A stretch of 64,000 nucleotides of DNA from Flavobacteriales bacterium (GCA_020635715.1 JACJZG010000002.1:186001-250000); one strand, 5' to 3'; positions 26,349 through 38,200 are shown, numbered from the stretch's first letter. The notes: generated from the letters alone by a model not told the origin. Program-made: numbers and translations.

Positions 26349-26801
26349 ATGTACCCGCTGTTGCTTTCCATGTCCATGGCGCTCGGCCCGGTAACGGGTC
26401 CAGTGAGCTGGTCCTTCCTTGCCAGGCCGGCGGCGGATGGCCAGGTCGTGGTGGAGCTCACCGCCCAGGTCGACGACGGCTGGCATATCTACGCCACGCA
26501 GCTGGAGAATGACTTGGGACCCATCCCCACCAGTATCCGCTTCGATGCGGACCCGCAGTGGACTCCCGTGGGCGGGCTTGCGGAGCCGGAGCCGGAGGAG
26601 GTGTTCGATCCCAACTTCGAGATGCAGGTGCGTTATCATTCCGGATCGCCCGTCTTTGTGCAACACTTCAAGCCCTCGGCCGTTGGTGTGCATCCATTGC
26701 GCGGTGAAGTGGAGTTCATGGTGTGCAACGACAAGACCTGCCTGCCGCCCGAGGTGGTGCGGTTCAACATCGACGTGCCCGCGGTCGAAGTGAAGCCCTG
26801 A
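26349..26801 (+). CDS. stand-alone DsbD-alpha-like periplasmic protein
   Basis: A 150-residue protein consisting of a short signal-like N-terminus and one DsbD N-terminal (alpha) domain. Residues about 20-145 form the beta-sandwich with DDGWHIYATQ, and the redox pair Cys126/Cys131 appears in VCNDKTCLPP, matching the VEYMTCNDEMCLPP of the full DsbD that follows. In DsbD this domain passes electrons from the membrane part to periplasmic thiol oxidoreductases, so this copy is probably an extra electron acceptor or donor. It ends 4 bp before dsbD and shares the promoter at 26327. The signal peptide is weak, and an alternative ATG exists at 26370. Confidence 0.8.
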   Translation: MYPLLLSMSMALGPVTGPVSWSFLARPAADGQVVVELTAQVDDGWHIYATQLENDLGPIPTSIRFDADPQWTPVGGLAEPEPEEVFDPNFEMQVRYHSGSPVFVQHFKPSAVGVHPLRGEVEFMVCNDKTCLPPEVVRFNIDVPAVEVKP

Positions 26802-26805
26802 TCCC

Positions 26806-28842
26806 ATGAAGTACTTCTTCGGCATCCTGCTCTTTCTGCTTGTTGGTGCATCGCACGCGCAGCCGCCTTCTGCCGAGGCCGAGGAACCGGTCAAGCTCTC
26901 GGTATCCGCGGTCCGGGAAGGTGATGCGTGGGTCATCAAGGTCACCGCTGCCATCGAGCACGGATGGTCCGTGTATTCGATGAACAATTACGGGGACATG
27001 GGCCCCTGGCCGACTTCGATCCGCGTGGACAGCGTGGCCGGTCTGGCCGTGGTCGGTGAACCGGCGGAGACCGGCCCGAAGATCATTGAAGGGGTGGATG
27101 AGATCTTCGGGATGTTCGTGAAGAAGTTCAAGGATGAGGCGGTGTTCTCGCAACGCATCCAGGTGAGCGATCCCGATGCACCCGTCACCGGAGCCGTCGA
27201 GTACATGACCTGCAACGATGAGATGTGCCTGCCGCCGGCCACGGTCTACTTCATCGTGCCCGGGCTCACGAGTGGCCGTTACGAACTGGGTGCCATCCCC
27301 TTCGACCCCAACGACACCCGTTTCCAGGGATTGGCCACGCGCTCGGGTTCGGCTGAGCTCAAGCTTGCCAATGTCGACCTCGCCGCACCCGTCATCAAAG
27401 GCGGTGAAGCCACCGTGGCGGAAACGAAGTCGCTCTGGTCCATCTTCTTCCTCGGCTTCATCGGTGGACTTGTCGCACTGCTCACCCCGTGCGTGTTCCC
27501 GATGATACCGCTCACGGTCAGTTTCTTCACCAAGGGTAGCGAGGACAAGAAGAAGGGATTGCAGAACGCGCTCACCTACGGCGGGTTCATCCTGGGCATC
27601 TACCTGCTTTTCAGCCTGCCTTTCCATCTGCTCGGTTCGGTGAACCCGGAGATCTTCAACGAGATCAGTACCAACCCGTGGCTCAACATCTTCTTCTTCG
27701 CGATATTCCTGGTCTTCGCGGTCAGCTTCTTCGGTTATTTTGAGATCACCCTGCCCAGCAGCTGGGTCAACAGCATGGATCAGAAAGCCTCCAAGTTCGG
27801 TGGCATGATCGGCATCTTCTTCATGGCGCTCACGCTCGCTCTGGTCTCCTTCAGCTGCACAGGCCCGATCCTCGGGTCCCTGCTGGCCGGTGCGCTCACC
27901 GCCGATGGTGGCGCTTGGCAGCTCACCGCAGGCCTTGGTGGTTTCGGCATGGCGCTCGCCCTGCCCTTCGCGCTCTTCGCCCTCTTCCCGAGCTGGCTCA
28001 ACTCCCTGCCCCGCAGTGGCAGCTGGCTCAACAGCGTGAAGGTGGTGCTTGGTTTCGCGGAGATCGCCCTCGCCTTCAAGTTCTTGAGCAACGCGGACCT
28101 TGTGAAGCAGTGGGGCATCGTTCCGTACGAGTTGTTCATGGTGGTGTGGGTGCTTTGCGCACTGGGCATCGTGCTCTACCTCTTCGGTCTCATCCGATTC
28201 CCGCACGACAGCCCGGTGAAGAACCGCTCCGCGGTGCGCTGGGCCTTTATCGCCCTGTTCACCATCACCACGGGGTATCTCGCCTTCGGCCTGCGGGTTG
28301 ACCAGGAACACCAGACCTTCCGTCCTGTGGCGTTGATGAGCGGCCTTGCACCACCCGCCGGCTACAGCTGGGTGCTGCCCCGGAAGGCCGAAGCTTTTCA
28401 TGATCTGGCGACGGCCATGGAGCACGCCCGATCGGTCAACAAGCCGGTCATGGTGGACTTCACCGGATGGGCCTGCGTGAACTGCCGGAAGATGGAGGAG
28501 CATGTGTGGCCCGAGCAAGGGGTGAAGGAGATCATCGAGAATGATTATGTCCTGGTCTCCCTTTATGTGGATGACAAGCGTGAACTGCCCAAGGATCAGC
28601 AGTTCATCCACGAAACATCCACCGGAGCGAAGAAGCCCATCATCACGCATGGGAACAAATGGGCCACCTTGCAGGCGGAGAACTTCGCCAGTGCCAGCCA
28701 GCCGCTTTATGTGCTCCTGAGCCCTGAGGGAAAGCTCCTCACAGACCCCGTCGGTTATACGCCGGACAAGGAGGAGTACGCCGGTTTCCTGCGTCGTGGC
28801 CTGGATGCCATGAAGATGCTCACGGCGCAGGCGAGCCTTTGA
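26806..28842 (+). CDS. dsbD: thiol:disulfide interchange protein DsbD
   Basis: A 678-residue inner-membrane electron conduit from cytoplasmic thioredoxin to periplasmic thiol proteins. A signal peptide runs to about residue 18. The alpha domain (about 28-152) has redox Cys136/Cys141. A membrane domain of about eight helices (211-500) carries the two buried cysteines Cys229 (LTPCVFP) and Cys351 (SFSCTGP). A C-terminal thioredoxin fold has CVNC at 557-560 in DFTGWACVNC. All three redox pairs are therefore intact. The length exceeds E. coli DsbD (about 565 before processing). It is directly preceded by a second alpha-domain protein. Confidence 0.94.
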   Translation: MKYFFGILLFLLVGASHAQPPSAEAEEPVKLSVSAVREGDAWVIKVTAAIEHGWSVYSMNNYGDMGPWPTSIRVDSVAGLAVVGEPAETGPKIIEGVDEIFGMFVKKFKDEAVFSQRIQVSDPDAPVTGAVEYMTCNDEMCLPPATVYFIVPGLTSGRYELGAIPFDPNDTRFQGLATRSGSAELKLANVDLAAPVIKGGEATVAETKSLWSIFFLGFIGGLVALLTPCVFPMIPLTVSFFTKGSEDKKKGLQNALTYGGFILGIYLLFSLPFHLLGSVNPEIFNEISTNPWLNIFFFAIFLVFAVSFFGYFEITLPSSWVNSMDQKASKFGGMIGIFFMALTLALVSFSCTGPILGSLLAGALTADGGAWQLTAGLGGFGMALALPFALFALFPSWLNSLPRSGSWLNSVKVVLGFAEIALAFKFLSNADLVKQWGIVPYELFMVVWVLCALGIVLYLFGLIRFPHDSPVKNRSAVRWAFIALFTITTGYLAFGLRVDQEHQTFRPVALMSGLAPPAGYSWVLPRKAEAFHDLATAMEHARSVNKPVMVDFTGWACVNCRKMEEHVWPEQGVKEIIENDYVLVSLYVDDKRELPKDQQFIHETSTGAKKPIITHGNKWATLQAENFASASQPLYVLLSPEGKLLTDPVGYTPDKEEYAGFLRRGLDAMKMLTAQASL

Positions 28843-28877
28843 CCTCGGATCCCTCGATCTGACGCATCTTTGAAGCG

Positions 28878-29474
28878 ATGAGCGTCGACCAGATCCGTTC
28901 CCATTTCACCGAAGCCCAGGATGTCCTCGGCCGTTTCCTCGCCGATCCGGCCAATATCGCTGCGGTGGAGCAGGCGGCCGCGTTCATCAGCTACTGCCTG
29001 AAGCAGGGTGCCAAGGTGATCAGCTGTGGCAACGGGGGCAGCATGTGCGACGCCATGCACTTCGCCGAGGAACTCACCGGCCGGTTCCGCGATGATCGGC
29101 CTCCCATCGCCGCCCTCAGCATCAGCGACCCCAGCCACCTTACCTGTGTGGGCAATGACCATGGCTTCGAGCAGGTCTTCTCCCGCTTCGTGCAGGCCCA
29201 CGGACGCGAGGGCGATGTGTTGCTCGCCATCAGCACCAGCGGTAATAGCCCCAATGTGCTCCGTGCCGCCGAGGTGGCCCGGGAGAAGCACATGCACGTG
29301 ATCGCCCTCACCGGCAAGGGCGGCGGCAGGCTCGCCGAACTCAGCACGGTGGAAGTGCGCGTGCCACACGAAGGCTATGCCGATCGCATCCAGGAAGTGC
29401 ACATCAAGATCATCCACGCCATCATCGATCACATCGAACGCGACCTCGCTCGGCCACGCCGCGCTGAACAGTAA
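28878..29474 (+). CDS. gmhA: D-sedoheptulose 7-phosphate isomerase
   Basis: A 198-residue SIS-domain protein matching GmhA, which isomerises sedoheptulose 7-phosphate to D-glycero-D-manno-heptose 7-phosphate, the first step of LPS heptose synthesis. The sugar-phosphate motifs SCGNGGSMCDAMHFAEELTG (residues 52-71) and AISTSGNSPNVL are visible, as is the catalytic-site His region in EVHIKIIHAIIDHIE. The length is normal. A one-mismatch -7 box CATCTTTG lies at 28865-28872, six bases before the ATG. Other heptose genes (hldE, gmhB) are not in the window. Confidence 0.93.
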   Translation: MSVDQIRSHFTEAQDVLGRFLADPANIAAVEQAAAFISYCLKQGAKVISCGNGGSMCDAMHFAEELTGRFRDDRPPIAALSISDPSHLTCVGNDHGFEQVFSRFVQAHGREGDVLLAISTSGNSPNVLRAAEVAREKHMHVIALTGKGGGRLAELSTVEVRVPHEGYADRIQEVHIKIIHAIIDHIERDLARPRRAEQ

Positions 29475-29486
29475 AACCGGTAGTAC

Positions 29487-31025
29487 ATGCTTGTCAAGGT
29501 CTTCGGCAGTGCCGTGTTCGGCATCAATGCCACCATCGTCACCGCCGAGGTGAACGTGGAGAATGGCGCGTTCTTCTTCCTCGTTGGCCTGCCGGATAGC
29601 GCTGTGAAGGAAAGCCAGCAGCGTATGGACGCCGCACTGCGCAACAACGGGCTCTACTTCCCGCGTGGCAAGGGTGTCACCATCAACCTGGCACCGGCCG
29701 ATATCCGGAAGGAGGGCACGGCCTACGATCTGCCGCTCGCTGTCGGTCTGCTCGCTGCCACCGATCAAGCACCTCCGGACCTGTTGGAGACGCACCTCGT
29801 CATGGGTGAACTTTCGCTCGACGGTGGCGTACGCCCCATCAAAGGCGCATTGCCCATCGCGTTGGAAGCGAAACGGCAAGGTTTCAAAGGCATCATCCTC
29901 CCCGCCGCCAACGCCCGTGAAGCCGCCATCGTCACGGGCCTCACCGTGTACGGCGTGGAACACCTGCGCGAAGTGGTGGACATCCTCCATGGGCGCCCCT
30001 CCGTGCAACCCACCGTGGTGGACATCGAAGCCGAGTTCGCCAACAGCAGCCGCAGCTATCCGGTCGACATCGCCGACGTGAAAGGGCAGGAGAACATCAA
30101 GCGCGCTTTCGAGATCGCCGCCGCCGGTGGACACAACATCATCCTTATCGGGCCTCCGGGGGCGGGCAAGACCATGCTCGCCAAGCGGCTTCCCACGATC
30201 CTCCCGCCGCTCAACATCGACGAGGCGCTGGAGACGACGAAGATCCACAGCGTGGCCGGGAAGCTGAGGAAGGAGGACAGCCTGTTGAGCGTACGACCCT
30301 ACCGATCGCCGCACCACACCATCAGTGATGTCGCGCTCGTGGGTGGTGGATCTTTCCCACAGCCGGGTGAGATCAGTCTCGCACACAACGGCGTGCTCTT
30401 TCTGGACGAGCTGCCCGAGTTCAAACGCCAGGTGCTGGAGGTGTTGCGCCAGCCCCTGGAAGATCGTGTGGTCACCATCAGCCGGGCCAGGTTCACGGTG
30501 GAGTACCCGGCCAGTTTCATGCTCGTGGCCGCCATGAACCCATGTCCCTGCGGCTACTACAATCACCCGGATAAACAATGCGTCTGCGCTCCCGGCGTGG
30601 TGCAGAAGTACCTCAACAAGGTGAGCGGCCCCCTGCTCGATCGCATCGATATCCACATTGAAGTGACGCCGGTGCCTTTCACCGAACTGAGCGCCGAACG
30701 CCCGGCGGAGAAGAGCGCCGATATGCGTGAGCGGGTCATCATCGCGCGGAAGGTGCAGCAAGACCGCTACGAGGGGAGGAAGATCCACTGCAACGCCCAG
30801 ATGGGCAGCAAGGAGCTGCGTGAGATATGCCGTATCGATGCCGCCGGCAAGGCTCTGCTGGAGAAGGCGATGGAACGCCTCGGCCTAAGCGCCCGCGCGT
30901 ACGACCGCATCCTGAAGGTGAGCCGCACCATCGCCGACATGAGCGGCAGCCCGGATATCCGCACCGAACACCTCGCCGAGGCCATCCAGTACCGCAGTTT
31001 GGATCGGGAGGGGTGGGCGGGCTGA
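29487..31025 (+). CDS. yifB: YifB/ComM family Mg-chelatase-like AAA+ ATPase
   Basis: A 512-residue protein with the three-part YifB/ComM layout: an N-terminal Lon-protease-like ChlI domain (about 15-135), the AAA+ core with Walker A GPPGAGKT at 222-229 and Walker B VLFLDELPEF, and a C-terminal Mg-chelatase subunit domain. A cysteine cluster in AMNPCPCGYY and KQCVCAPG marks the family. In naturally competent bacteria ComM is a hexameric helicase that promotes branch migration during integration of incoming DNA; in other species the role is unproven. It starts 12 bp after gmhA. Confidence 0.93.
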   Translation: MLVKVFGSAVFGINATIVTAEVNVENGAFFFLVGLPDSAVKESQQRMDAALRNNGLYFPRGKGVTINLAPADIRKEGTAYDLPLAVGLLAATDQAPPDLLETHLVMGELSLDGGVRPIKGALPIALEAKRQGFKGIILPAANAREAAIVTGLTVYGVEHLREVVDILHGRPSVQPTVVDIEAEFANSSRSYPVDIADVKGQENIKRAFEIAAAGGHNIILIGPPGAGKTMLAKRLPTILPPLNIDEALETTKIHSVAGKLRKEDSLLSVRPYRSPHHTISDVALVGGGSFPQPGEISLAHNGVLFLDELPEFKRQVLEVLRQPLEDRVVTISRARFTVEYPASFMLVAAMNPCPCGYYNHPDKQCVCAPGVVQKYLNKVSGPLLDRIDIHIEVTPVPFTELSAERPAEKSADMRERVIIARKVQQDRYEGRKIHCNAQMGSKELREICRIDAAGKALLEKAMERLGLSARAYDRILKVSRTIADMSGSPDIRTEHLAEAIQYRSLDREGWAG

Positions 31026-31085
31026 TCCGTAACCTTTTCGCCCGATCCACCGTTCGAGGGGGACGAACAAATCCCTCCCGACGCC

Positions 31086-31781
31086 GTGCGCTTATTCCTT
31101 GCTGTTCCCTTCCTGGTCCTTACACTGTCAAGCACGGCTCTCACCGCTGGCGACCCGAAGTCCGGACGCATCTACCTGAGCGAGGTGCTTGAGCCGACCA
31201 CCAAAGGGAAGGCGAGCTATTACATGCAGGCCGATGGGAAAGCGGGGGAGCTGTTCATCGGGAAGATCTTCACGATGGACGGCAAGCTCAAGGCCGAAGG
31301 GCATTTCCTTGATGAGAAACTGACGCTGGAGCAGGGACCGTTCGTCTTCTACCACCCGAACGGAAAGGTGGAGAGCAAGGGCGAATACCTGAAAGGCAGG
31401 AAGACCGGCATCTGGCTGCGCTATGACCCCTGGGGTGGTGCGCTGGCCGAGAAGGTCTATGATCCGGAACCGCTCGAGAACATCCTCTACACACGCGCCG
31501 AGACCATGCCGGCCTTCAAGGGCGGTGACGAGCGCGCGTTCGTGCGCGTGATCAAGGAGGGGGTGAAACTTCCTGCGGGCTCCGTCGTAAAAGGACCTGT
31601 AATGGCCTCCTTCGTGGTGGAGAAGAACGGCGAACTGAGCGATGTGAAGGTGATCGAAGGCCAGGACAAGGCCGTTGATGAGCAGGTGGTGGATGTGATC
31701 AAGTCCACCTCGCCTTGGACACCAGGCGCGGAGAAAGGTGTCCCCGTGCGCGTGCAGATGCGTGTGCCGGTCCAATTCTAG
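31086..31781 (+). CDS. exported protein with YwqK-like repeats and TonB C-terminal-like domain
   Basis: A 231-residue protein with a signal peptide (cleavage near TALTAGD, residue 19). Residues about 55-115 carry two imperfect repeats of the type seen in YwqK/MORN-like proteins: DGKLKAEGHFLDEKL and NGKVESKGEYLKGRKTGIWLRYD. Residues about 150-231 look like the TonB C-terminal fold, with MASFVVEKNGELSDVKVIEG and VIKSTSPWTPG, but there is no N-terminal anchor helix beyond the signal peptide. It is therefore unlikely to be a true energy transducer; a periplasmic or surface role is inference. The start is GTG. A strong hairpin follows the gene. Confidence 0.75.
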   Translation: MRLFLAVPFLVLTLSSTALTAGDPKSGRIYLSEVLEPTTKGKASYYMQADGKAGELFIGKIFTMDGKLKAEGHFLDEKLTLEQGPFVFYHPNGKVESKGEYLKGRKTGIWLRYDPWGGALAEKVYDPEPLENILYTRAETMPAFKGGDERAFVRVIKEGVKLPAGSVVKGPVMASFVVEKNGELSDVKVIEGQDKAVDEQVVDVIKSTSPWTPGAEKGVPVRVQMRVPVQF

Positions 31782-31808
31782 AACCCCAACTACATACACC
31801 ATAAGCAG

Positions 31809-31836
31809 GAAGGCCCTCGAGCGATCGGGGGCCTTC
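31809..31836. terminator. bidirectional hairpin between the TonB-like gene and secA
   Basis: GAAGGCCC at 31809-31816 pairs with GGGCCTTC at 31829-31836, and the loop itself can form CGA/TCG around GCGA. It lies between the convergent genes ending at 31781 and 31893, so it can stop transcription from both sides; T-tracts are weak. Confidence 0.6.
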
Positions 31837-31892
31837 GGCTGTTCGGTCGGTCCGCTGGACCGTTGTCTAGTGCGTTATCGGTTCGCCAGGTC

Positions 31893-35276
<3,384 letters not shown>

Positions 35277-35329
35277 GTGCAACGGGTGGAGCGGCAGGCC
35301 GGGGCGAGCAGGTCCTTTTAATGGGGTGG

Positions 35330-35337
35330 CAAAGGTA
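35330..35337 (-). promoter_or_regulatory. -7 promoter element for secA
   Basis: The minus strand reads TACCTTTG, a perfect TAnnTTTG match 53 nt before the secA ATG. Confidence 0.55.
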
Positions 35338-35409
35338 GCAGGCTGCTCCGAGCACAGACCTTGCCGTGGTGCTTGGTCCTGCCAAGCCGTCAGGAACGGT
35401 CAGGAAGTA

Positions 35410-35447
35410 GGAACCCCGGCCGTGAGCGTTGCTCGGACCGGGGTTCC
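35410..35447 (-). terminator. 10-bp stem hairpin after the DUF2795 gene
   Basis: GGAACCCCGG at 35410-35419 pairs perfectly with CCGGGGTTCC at 35438-35447. The loop can form a further GAGC/GCTC stem. It sits 16 bp after the stop of the minus-strand DUF2795 gene and before the secA promoter, so it probably ends that transcript. There is no long T-tract. Confidence 0.6.
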
Positions 35448-35463
35448 CAGAATGGTCAGGAGC

Positions 35464-35685
35464 TCAGTATTCGTCCTCGTTGAAGAAGAAGTCCTCCTTC
35501 GATGGGTAGTCCGGCCAGATGTCCTCGATCGTTTCGAAGACCTCCTCATCATCCTCGATCCCTTGCAGGTTCTCGACCACCTCCAATGGTGCGCCGGTAC
35601 GCATGGCGAAATCGATCAGTTCGTCCTTGGTGGCGGGCCAGGGCGCATCCTCCAGGTACGACGCGAGTTCCAGTGTCCAATACAT
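35464..35685 (-). CDS. DUF2795 family small acidic protein
   Basis: A 73-residue, very acidic protein matching the DUF2795 family common in Bacteroidota. It starts MYWTLELASYLEDAPWPATK, continues with ELIDFAMRTGAPLEVVENLQ, and ends with the acidic tail DWPDYP-like IWPDYPSKEDFFFNEDEY. The function is unknown; the fold is predicted to be a small helical domain. It is monocistronic, with a perfect -7 box 34 nt upstream and a strong hairpin downstream, which suggests steady, independent expression. Confidence 0.88.
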   Translation of the reverse strand: MYWTLELASYLEDAPWPATKDELIDFAMRTGAPLEVVENLQGIEDDEEVFETIEDIWPDYPSKEDFFFNEDEY

Positions 35686-35719
35686 CGATAGGCCGTGTTA
35701 GGGTCCGTGAAATTGGCCG

Positions 35720-35727
35720 CAAATATA
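35720..35727 (-). promoter_or_regulatory. -7 promoter element for the DUF2795 gene
   Basis: The minus strand reads TATATTTG, a perfect TAnnTTTG match 34 nt before the start codon at 35685. Confidence 0.6.
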
Positions 35728-35777
35728 GACGGATCGTCATGCCCGGCGCCCGGACTTATCAACCGCGCCGGAACGCC

Positions 35778-36329
35778 CTACTGGCGCGGGTTCCAGGGAG
35801 TATCGGCCACTCCGTCCACATGGGCCAGGTGCCGGGCCAGGACGAATAGGAGGTCGCTGAGCCGGTTGAGGTAGCGAAGGGCCGTGGTCGGGACCTCCTC
35901 CGAAGCAGCAAGGGTCACCAGCAGTCTTTCAGCCCGGCGGCATACCGTGCGGCACACATGCGCCTGCGATGCGGCCAGATGACCGCCTGGCAGGATGAAG
36001 TTGCGCATCTCCGGCAACTCCTTGTCCATGCCGTCCATGGCCGATTCCAGCGCGGCGATGTCCGCATCGGTCACCTGTGGCACCTTGAACTTCTCCGCCT
36101 GCTCCTCGCTGCCACTGGCCAGCCGGGAACCCAGGCTGAAGAGCTTCTCCTGGATCGGGACGAGCAGTGCATCGCGCCGACCCGCGGCATGATCGCGCAG
36201 CAGACCGATGTGGCTGTTCAGCTCATCAAGGGTGCCGTACACCTCGATCCTAAGCGTGTCCTTCGGGACGCGGTGCCCGCCCAGCAAGCTGGTCTGCCCT
36301 TGGTCCCCGGTTCGTGTGTAGATCTTCAT
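35778..36329 (-). CDS. cob(I)yrinic acid a,c-diamide adenosyltransferase (PduO type)
   Basis: A 183-residue ATP:corrinoid adenosyltransferase that makes adenosylcobalamin from cob(I)alamin. The PduO-type N-terminal ATP-binding motif KIYTRTGDQGQTSLLGG (residues 2-18) is intact, followed by RIEVYGTLDELNSHIGL and the C-terminal CRTVCRRAERLLV and YLNRLSDLLFVLAR, which line the active site. The start at ATG 36329 is fixed by the conserved N-terminus; longer in-frame starts run into the upstream methyltransferase. The gap to that gene is 8 bp, so the two share a transcript. No cobalamin riboswitch is evident. Confidence 0.93.
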   Translation of the reverse strand: MKIYTRTGDQGQTSLLGGHRVPKDTLRIEVYGTLDELNSHIGLLRDHAAGRRDALLVPIQEKLFSLGSRLASGSEEQAEKFKVPQVTDADIAALESAMDGMDKELPEMRNFILPGGHLAASQAHVCRTVCRRAERLLVTLAASEEVPTTALRYLNRLSDLLFVLARHLAHVDGVADTPWNPRQ

Positions 36330-36337
36330 GATCCCCT

Positions 36338-37126
36338 TCAATATCGCAGGGTGAAATGCTCCTTCGCCTGTTCCGCGCGCAGGAAGGCGAGGCCCAGGTC
36401 GTACAGGTCCACCGTGACGGTCACACGCGGATGGTCCTTGATCGTTCTCCAGGCCTGTTCCATGCCTGCGCTCCAATGGATGTCGTCGAAGACGAGGACG
36501 GTGCCGTTGTGCGTGAACGGAAGGATGGTCCCGAAGTACTCCAGGGTCGGTTCCGCGGCATGGTGCCCGTCTATGAAGGCGAGGTCCACACGACCCATCT
36601 GACGCAGGACCTCCGGAAGCTTGCTGCGGAAGCTGCCGAGCACGGTGTGGATGTTCTCCTGTCCGAGGTGGTCGAAATGGTGGCGGGCGATGCGCTGGGT
36701 CTGCGGGCAGCCCTCTATGGTATGGACCGCTCCATCCTCAGCACCCGTGGCAAGGTACAGGGTCGTGATACCGAACGCGGTGCCGAGCTCCAGCACCTGG
36801 GCCGCTTGGAAATAGCGCGCCAGCCGGTACAGCAGCCGGGCCTGCGCCGCAGGCTTCAAAGCGGTACGGGCGATCTCCGACACCGCCCGTGTGGGACGCT
36901 GGAGGACGCGTGAACCCGCCCCAAGGTCGTTCACCGTGATGGTCTGATCACTTTCCAGCAGGTCCTCCCGCAGCGCTTCGATCGCCGCGAATTCCGGTCC
37001 ATCGACATCATGCCGCAACACATGCGTGATCAAGTCGTACACGAAGGGACTGTGCACCCCATGTCGCGTCCGCGCCCTCACCAGGTGCTCCAGGTAACTG
37101 CCGATGCGCTTGAGGTGGTCGCCCAT
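36338..37126 (-). CDS. class I SAM-dependent methyltransferase
   Basis: A 262-residue cytoplasmic methyltransferase. Motif I is visible as VLELGTAFGITTLYLA at about residue 116, and the acidic residue after strand 2 as HTIEGCPQT. The later motif VDLAFIDGHHAAEPTLEYF resembles O-methyltransferases of the CmcI/class-I type, and VLVFDDIHWSAG follows. The N-terminus (RTRHGVHSPFVYDLITHVL) is typical of a Bacteroidota family annotated simply as class I methyltransferase. The substrate is unknown. The start at 37126 lies 23 nt after a perfect -7 box. It is followed 8 bp later by the corrinoid adenosyltransferase. Confidence 0.85.
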   Translation of the reverse strand: MGDHLKRIGSYLEHLVRARTRHGVHSPFVYDLITHVLRHDVDGPEFAAIEALREDLLESDQTITVNDLGAGSRVLQRPTRAVSEIARTALKPAAQARLLYRLARYFQAAQVLELGTAFGITTLYLATGAEDGAVHTIEGCPQTQRIARHHFDHLGQENIHTVLGSFRSKLPEVLRQMGRVDLAFIDGHHAAEPTLEYFGTILPFTHNGTVLVFDDIHWSAGMEQAWRTIKDHPRVTVTVDLYDLGLAFLRAEQAKEHFTLRY

Positions 37127-37149
37127 GTTCGAAGGCCCATGGCCCCGTT

Positions 37150-37157
37150 CAAAGGTA
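37150..37157 (-). promoter_or_regulatory. -7 promoter element for the methyltransferase/adenosyltransferase pair
   Basis: The minus strand reads TACCTTTG, a perfect TAnnTTTG match 23 nt before the methyltransferase ATG and 61 nt after the crtZ stop. Confidence 0.55.
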
Positions 37158-37218
37158 GCTGGAGACCCGCCCGCAGGATGCCCGCGCTGCCGACCGGGCG
37201 AACAGCGACCTGTTCGAT

Positions 37219-37701
37219 TCAGCGGCGTTGATTGGCAAGCGCCTTCCGTGCCTCCCGGAAGTACTTCAGCGGCACCCACAGCATGCCGAAGCACTCGCCA
37301 TCCTCTTTACCCAGGTGCTTGTGGTGCACCTTATGCGCCTTGCGGATACCAAGGAAGTAGGCGTTGTGGGTATTCCGAAGCCACTTGATCCGTTGATGAA
37401 TGAAGACCTCGTGCACCAGGAAGTAAGCGATGCCATAGACAAGGATGCCGAGCCCGATCCAGAACCAGGGGGTATGGAACCCGAGCCAGCTTCCGATGGC
37501 GAACAATGCCATGGAAGGCACGGCGAAGATCAGGAAGAAGGTGTCGTTGCGTTCCAGGAAGCCGTAGTGGTCCTTCTTGTGGTGATCGGCATGGAGATGC
37601 CACAGGAAGCCGTGCATCACGTACTTGTGCGTGGCCCACGCCACTCCTTCCATCAGAATGAAGGTAGCAGCGATGATCGCGACGATGGTCCAGGTGCCCA
37701 T
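37219..37701 (-). CDS. crtZ: beta-carotene hydroxylase (CrtZ family)
   Basis: A 160-residue membrane di-iron hydroxylase of the fatty-acid-hydroxylase superfamily, matching CrtZ, which hydroxylates beta-carotene to zeaxanthin. The histidine clusters are all present: HKYVMH (25-30), HADHHKKDH (37-45), HNAYFLG (112-118) and HKVHHKH (123-129). About four hydrophobic segments surround them. ATG 37701 is used because it lies 1 nt after the stop of the SRPBCC gene and matches the family's N-terminus; earlier in-frame starts overlap that gene. No other carotenoid genes are in the window, so the substrate is inferred from the family. Confidence 0.9.
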   Translation of the reverse strand: MGTWTIVAIIAATFILMEGVAWATHKYVMHGFLWHLHADHHKKDHYGFLERNDTFFLIFAVPSMALFAIGSWLGFHTPWFWIGLGILVYGIAYFLVHEVFIHQRIKWLRNTHNAYFLGIRKAHKVHHKHLGKEDGECFGMLWVPLKYFREARKALANQRR

Positions 37702-37702
37702 G

Positions 37703-38200
37703 TCAGGAGTGAACGTCTGACCGTTGCGAAGGTTCGCTGCCCGGTCGAAGTATCTTGGACAAGGTCCGTGTCCGGTGATCGAAGATCCGGTCCAGTTCAC
37801 GCCTCACCCAGAGTCTATGCCCAAGCTCACCCAGCGCACCTAAAGGTAGTTCGTATTCGACCCGGTCCTTCATGCGCACTCCATCCGGGACCGCCTCGAA
37901 TTCATGCGTATGGCGCCAAAGCCGATAGGGCCCTTCCAATTGGGTGTCCACAAAACGATGAGGGGCCTCAACCGACTCGATGCGGGTGACCCAACGCACC
38001 GGTATCCGCAACAACGGACGTACCGTATAAGAGATCAACTGACCATTGAACGCTGGCCGGTCGTCAAAAGGCTCGCGGATGACAAGCCCCAGACCCGGCG
38101 GGGTGATCAGGGCCAGATTCCGCGGCGTGCTGAAGAACGACCATGCATGATCCACCGTGATGGGCAGGGTCTGCGACCGTTCCAGCACATGGAGGGCCAT
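37703..38200 (-). CDS. SRPBCC (START/Bet v1-like) family protein
   Basis: A 165-residue soluble protein with the SRPBCC ligand-binding fold. It begins ALHVLERSQTLPITVDHAWSFFSTPRNLALITP, a form typical of the COG4276 group sometimes called cell-division-inhibitor-like. It continues with strands such as RFVDTQLEGPYRLWRHTHEFE and a long C-terminal helix (ELDRIFDHRTRTLSKIL). These domains bind hydrophobic ligands. It is placed 1 nt before crtZ, so a role in handling a carotenoid or other lipid is plausible but inferred. It lies 5 bp after the tandem 53-aa gene at 38206. Confidence 0.85.
   Translation of the reverse strand: MALHVLERSQTLPITVDHAWSFFSTPRNLALITPPGLGLVIREPFDDRPAFNGQLISYTVRPLLRIPVRWVTRIESVEAPHRFVDTQLEGPYRLWRHTHEFEAVPDGVRMKDRVEYELPLGALGELGHRLWVRRELDRIFDHRTRTLSKILRPGSEPSQRSDVHS

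Noticed and set aside
35381..35409. Short direct repeat GTCAGGAA twice near the DUF2795 terminator
   Set aside because: Only two copies about ten bases apart; too little to call a repeat array.
35686..36329. Cobalamin riboswitch near the corrinoid adenosyltransferase
   Set aside because: The gene is second in a short operon with 8 bp between the genes, and I saw no B12-box-like conserved sequence upstream of the first gene.
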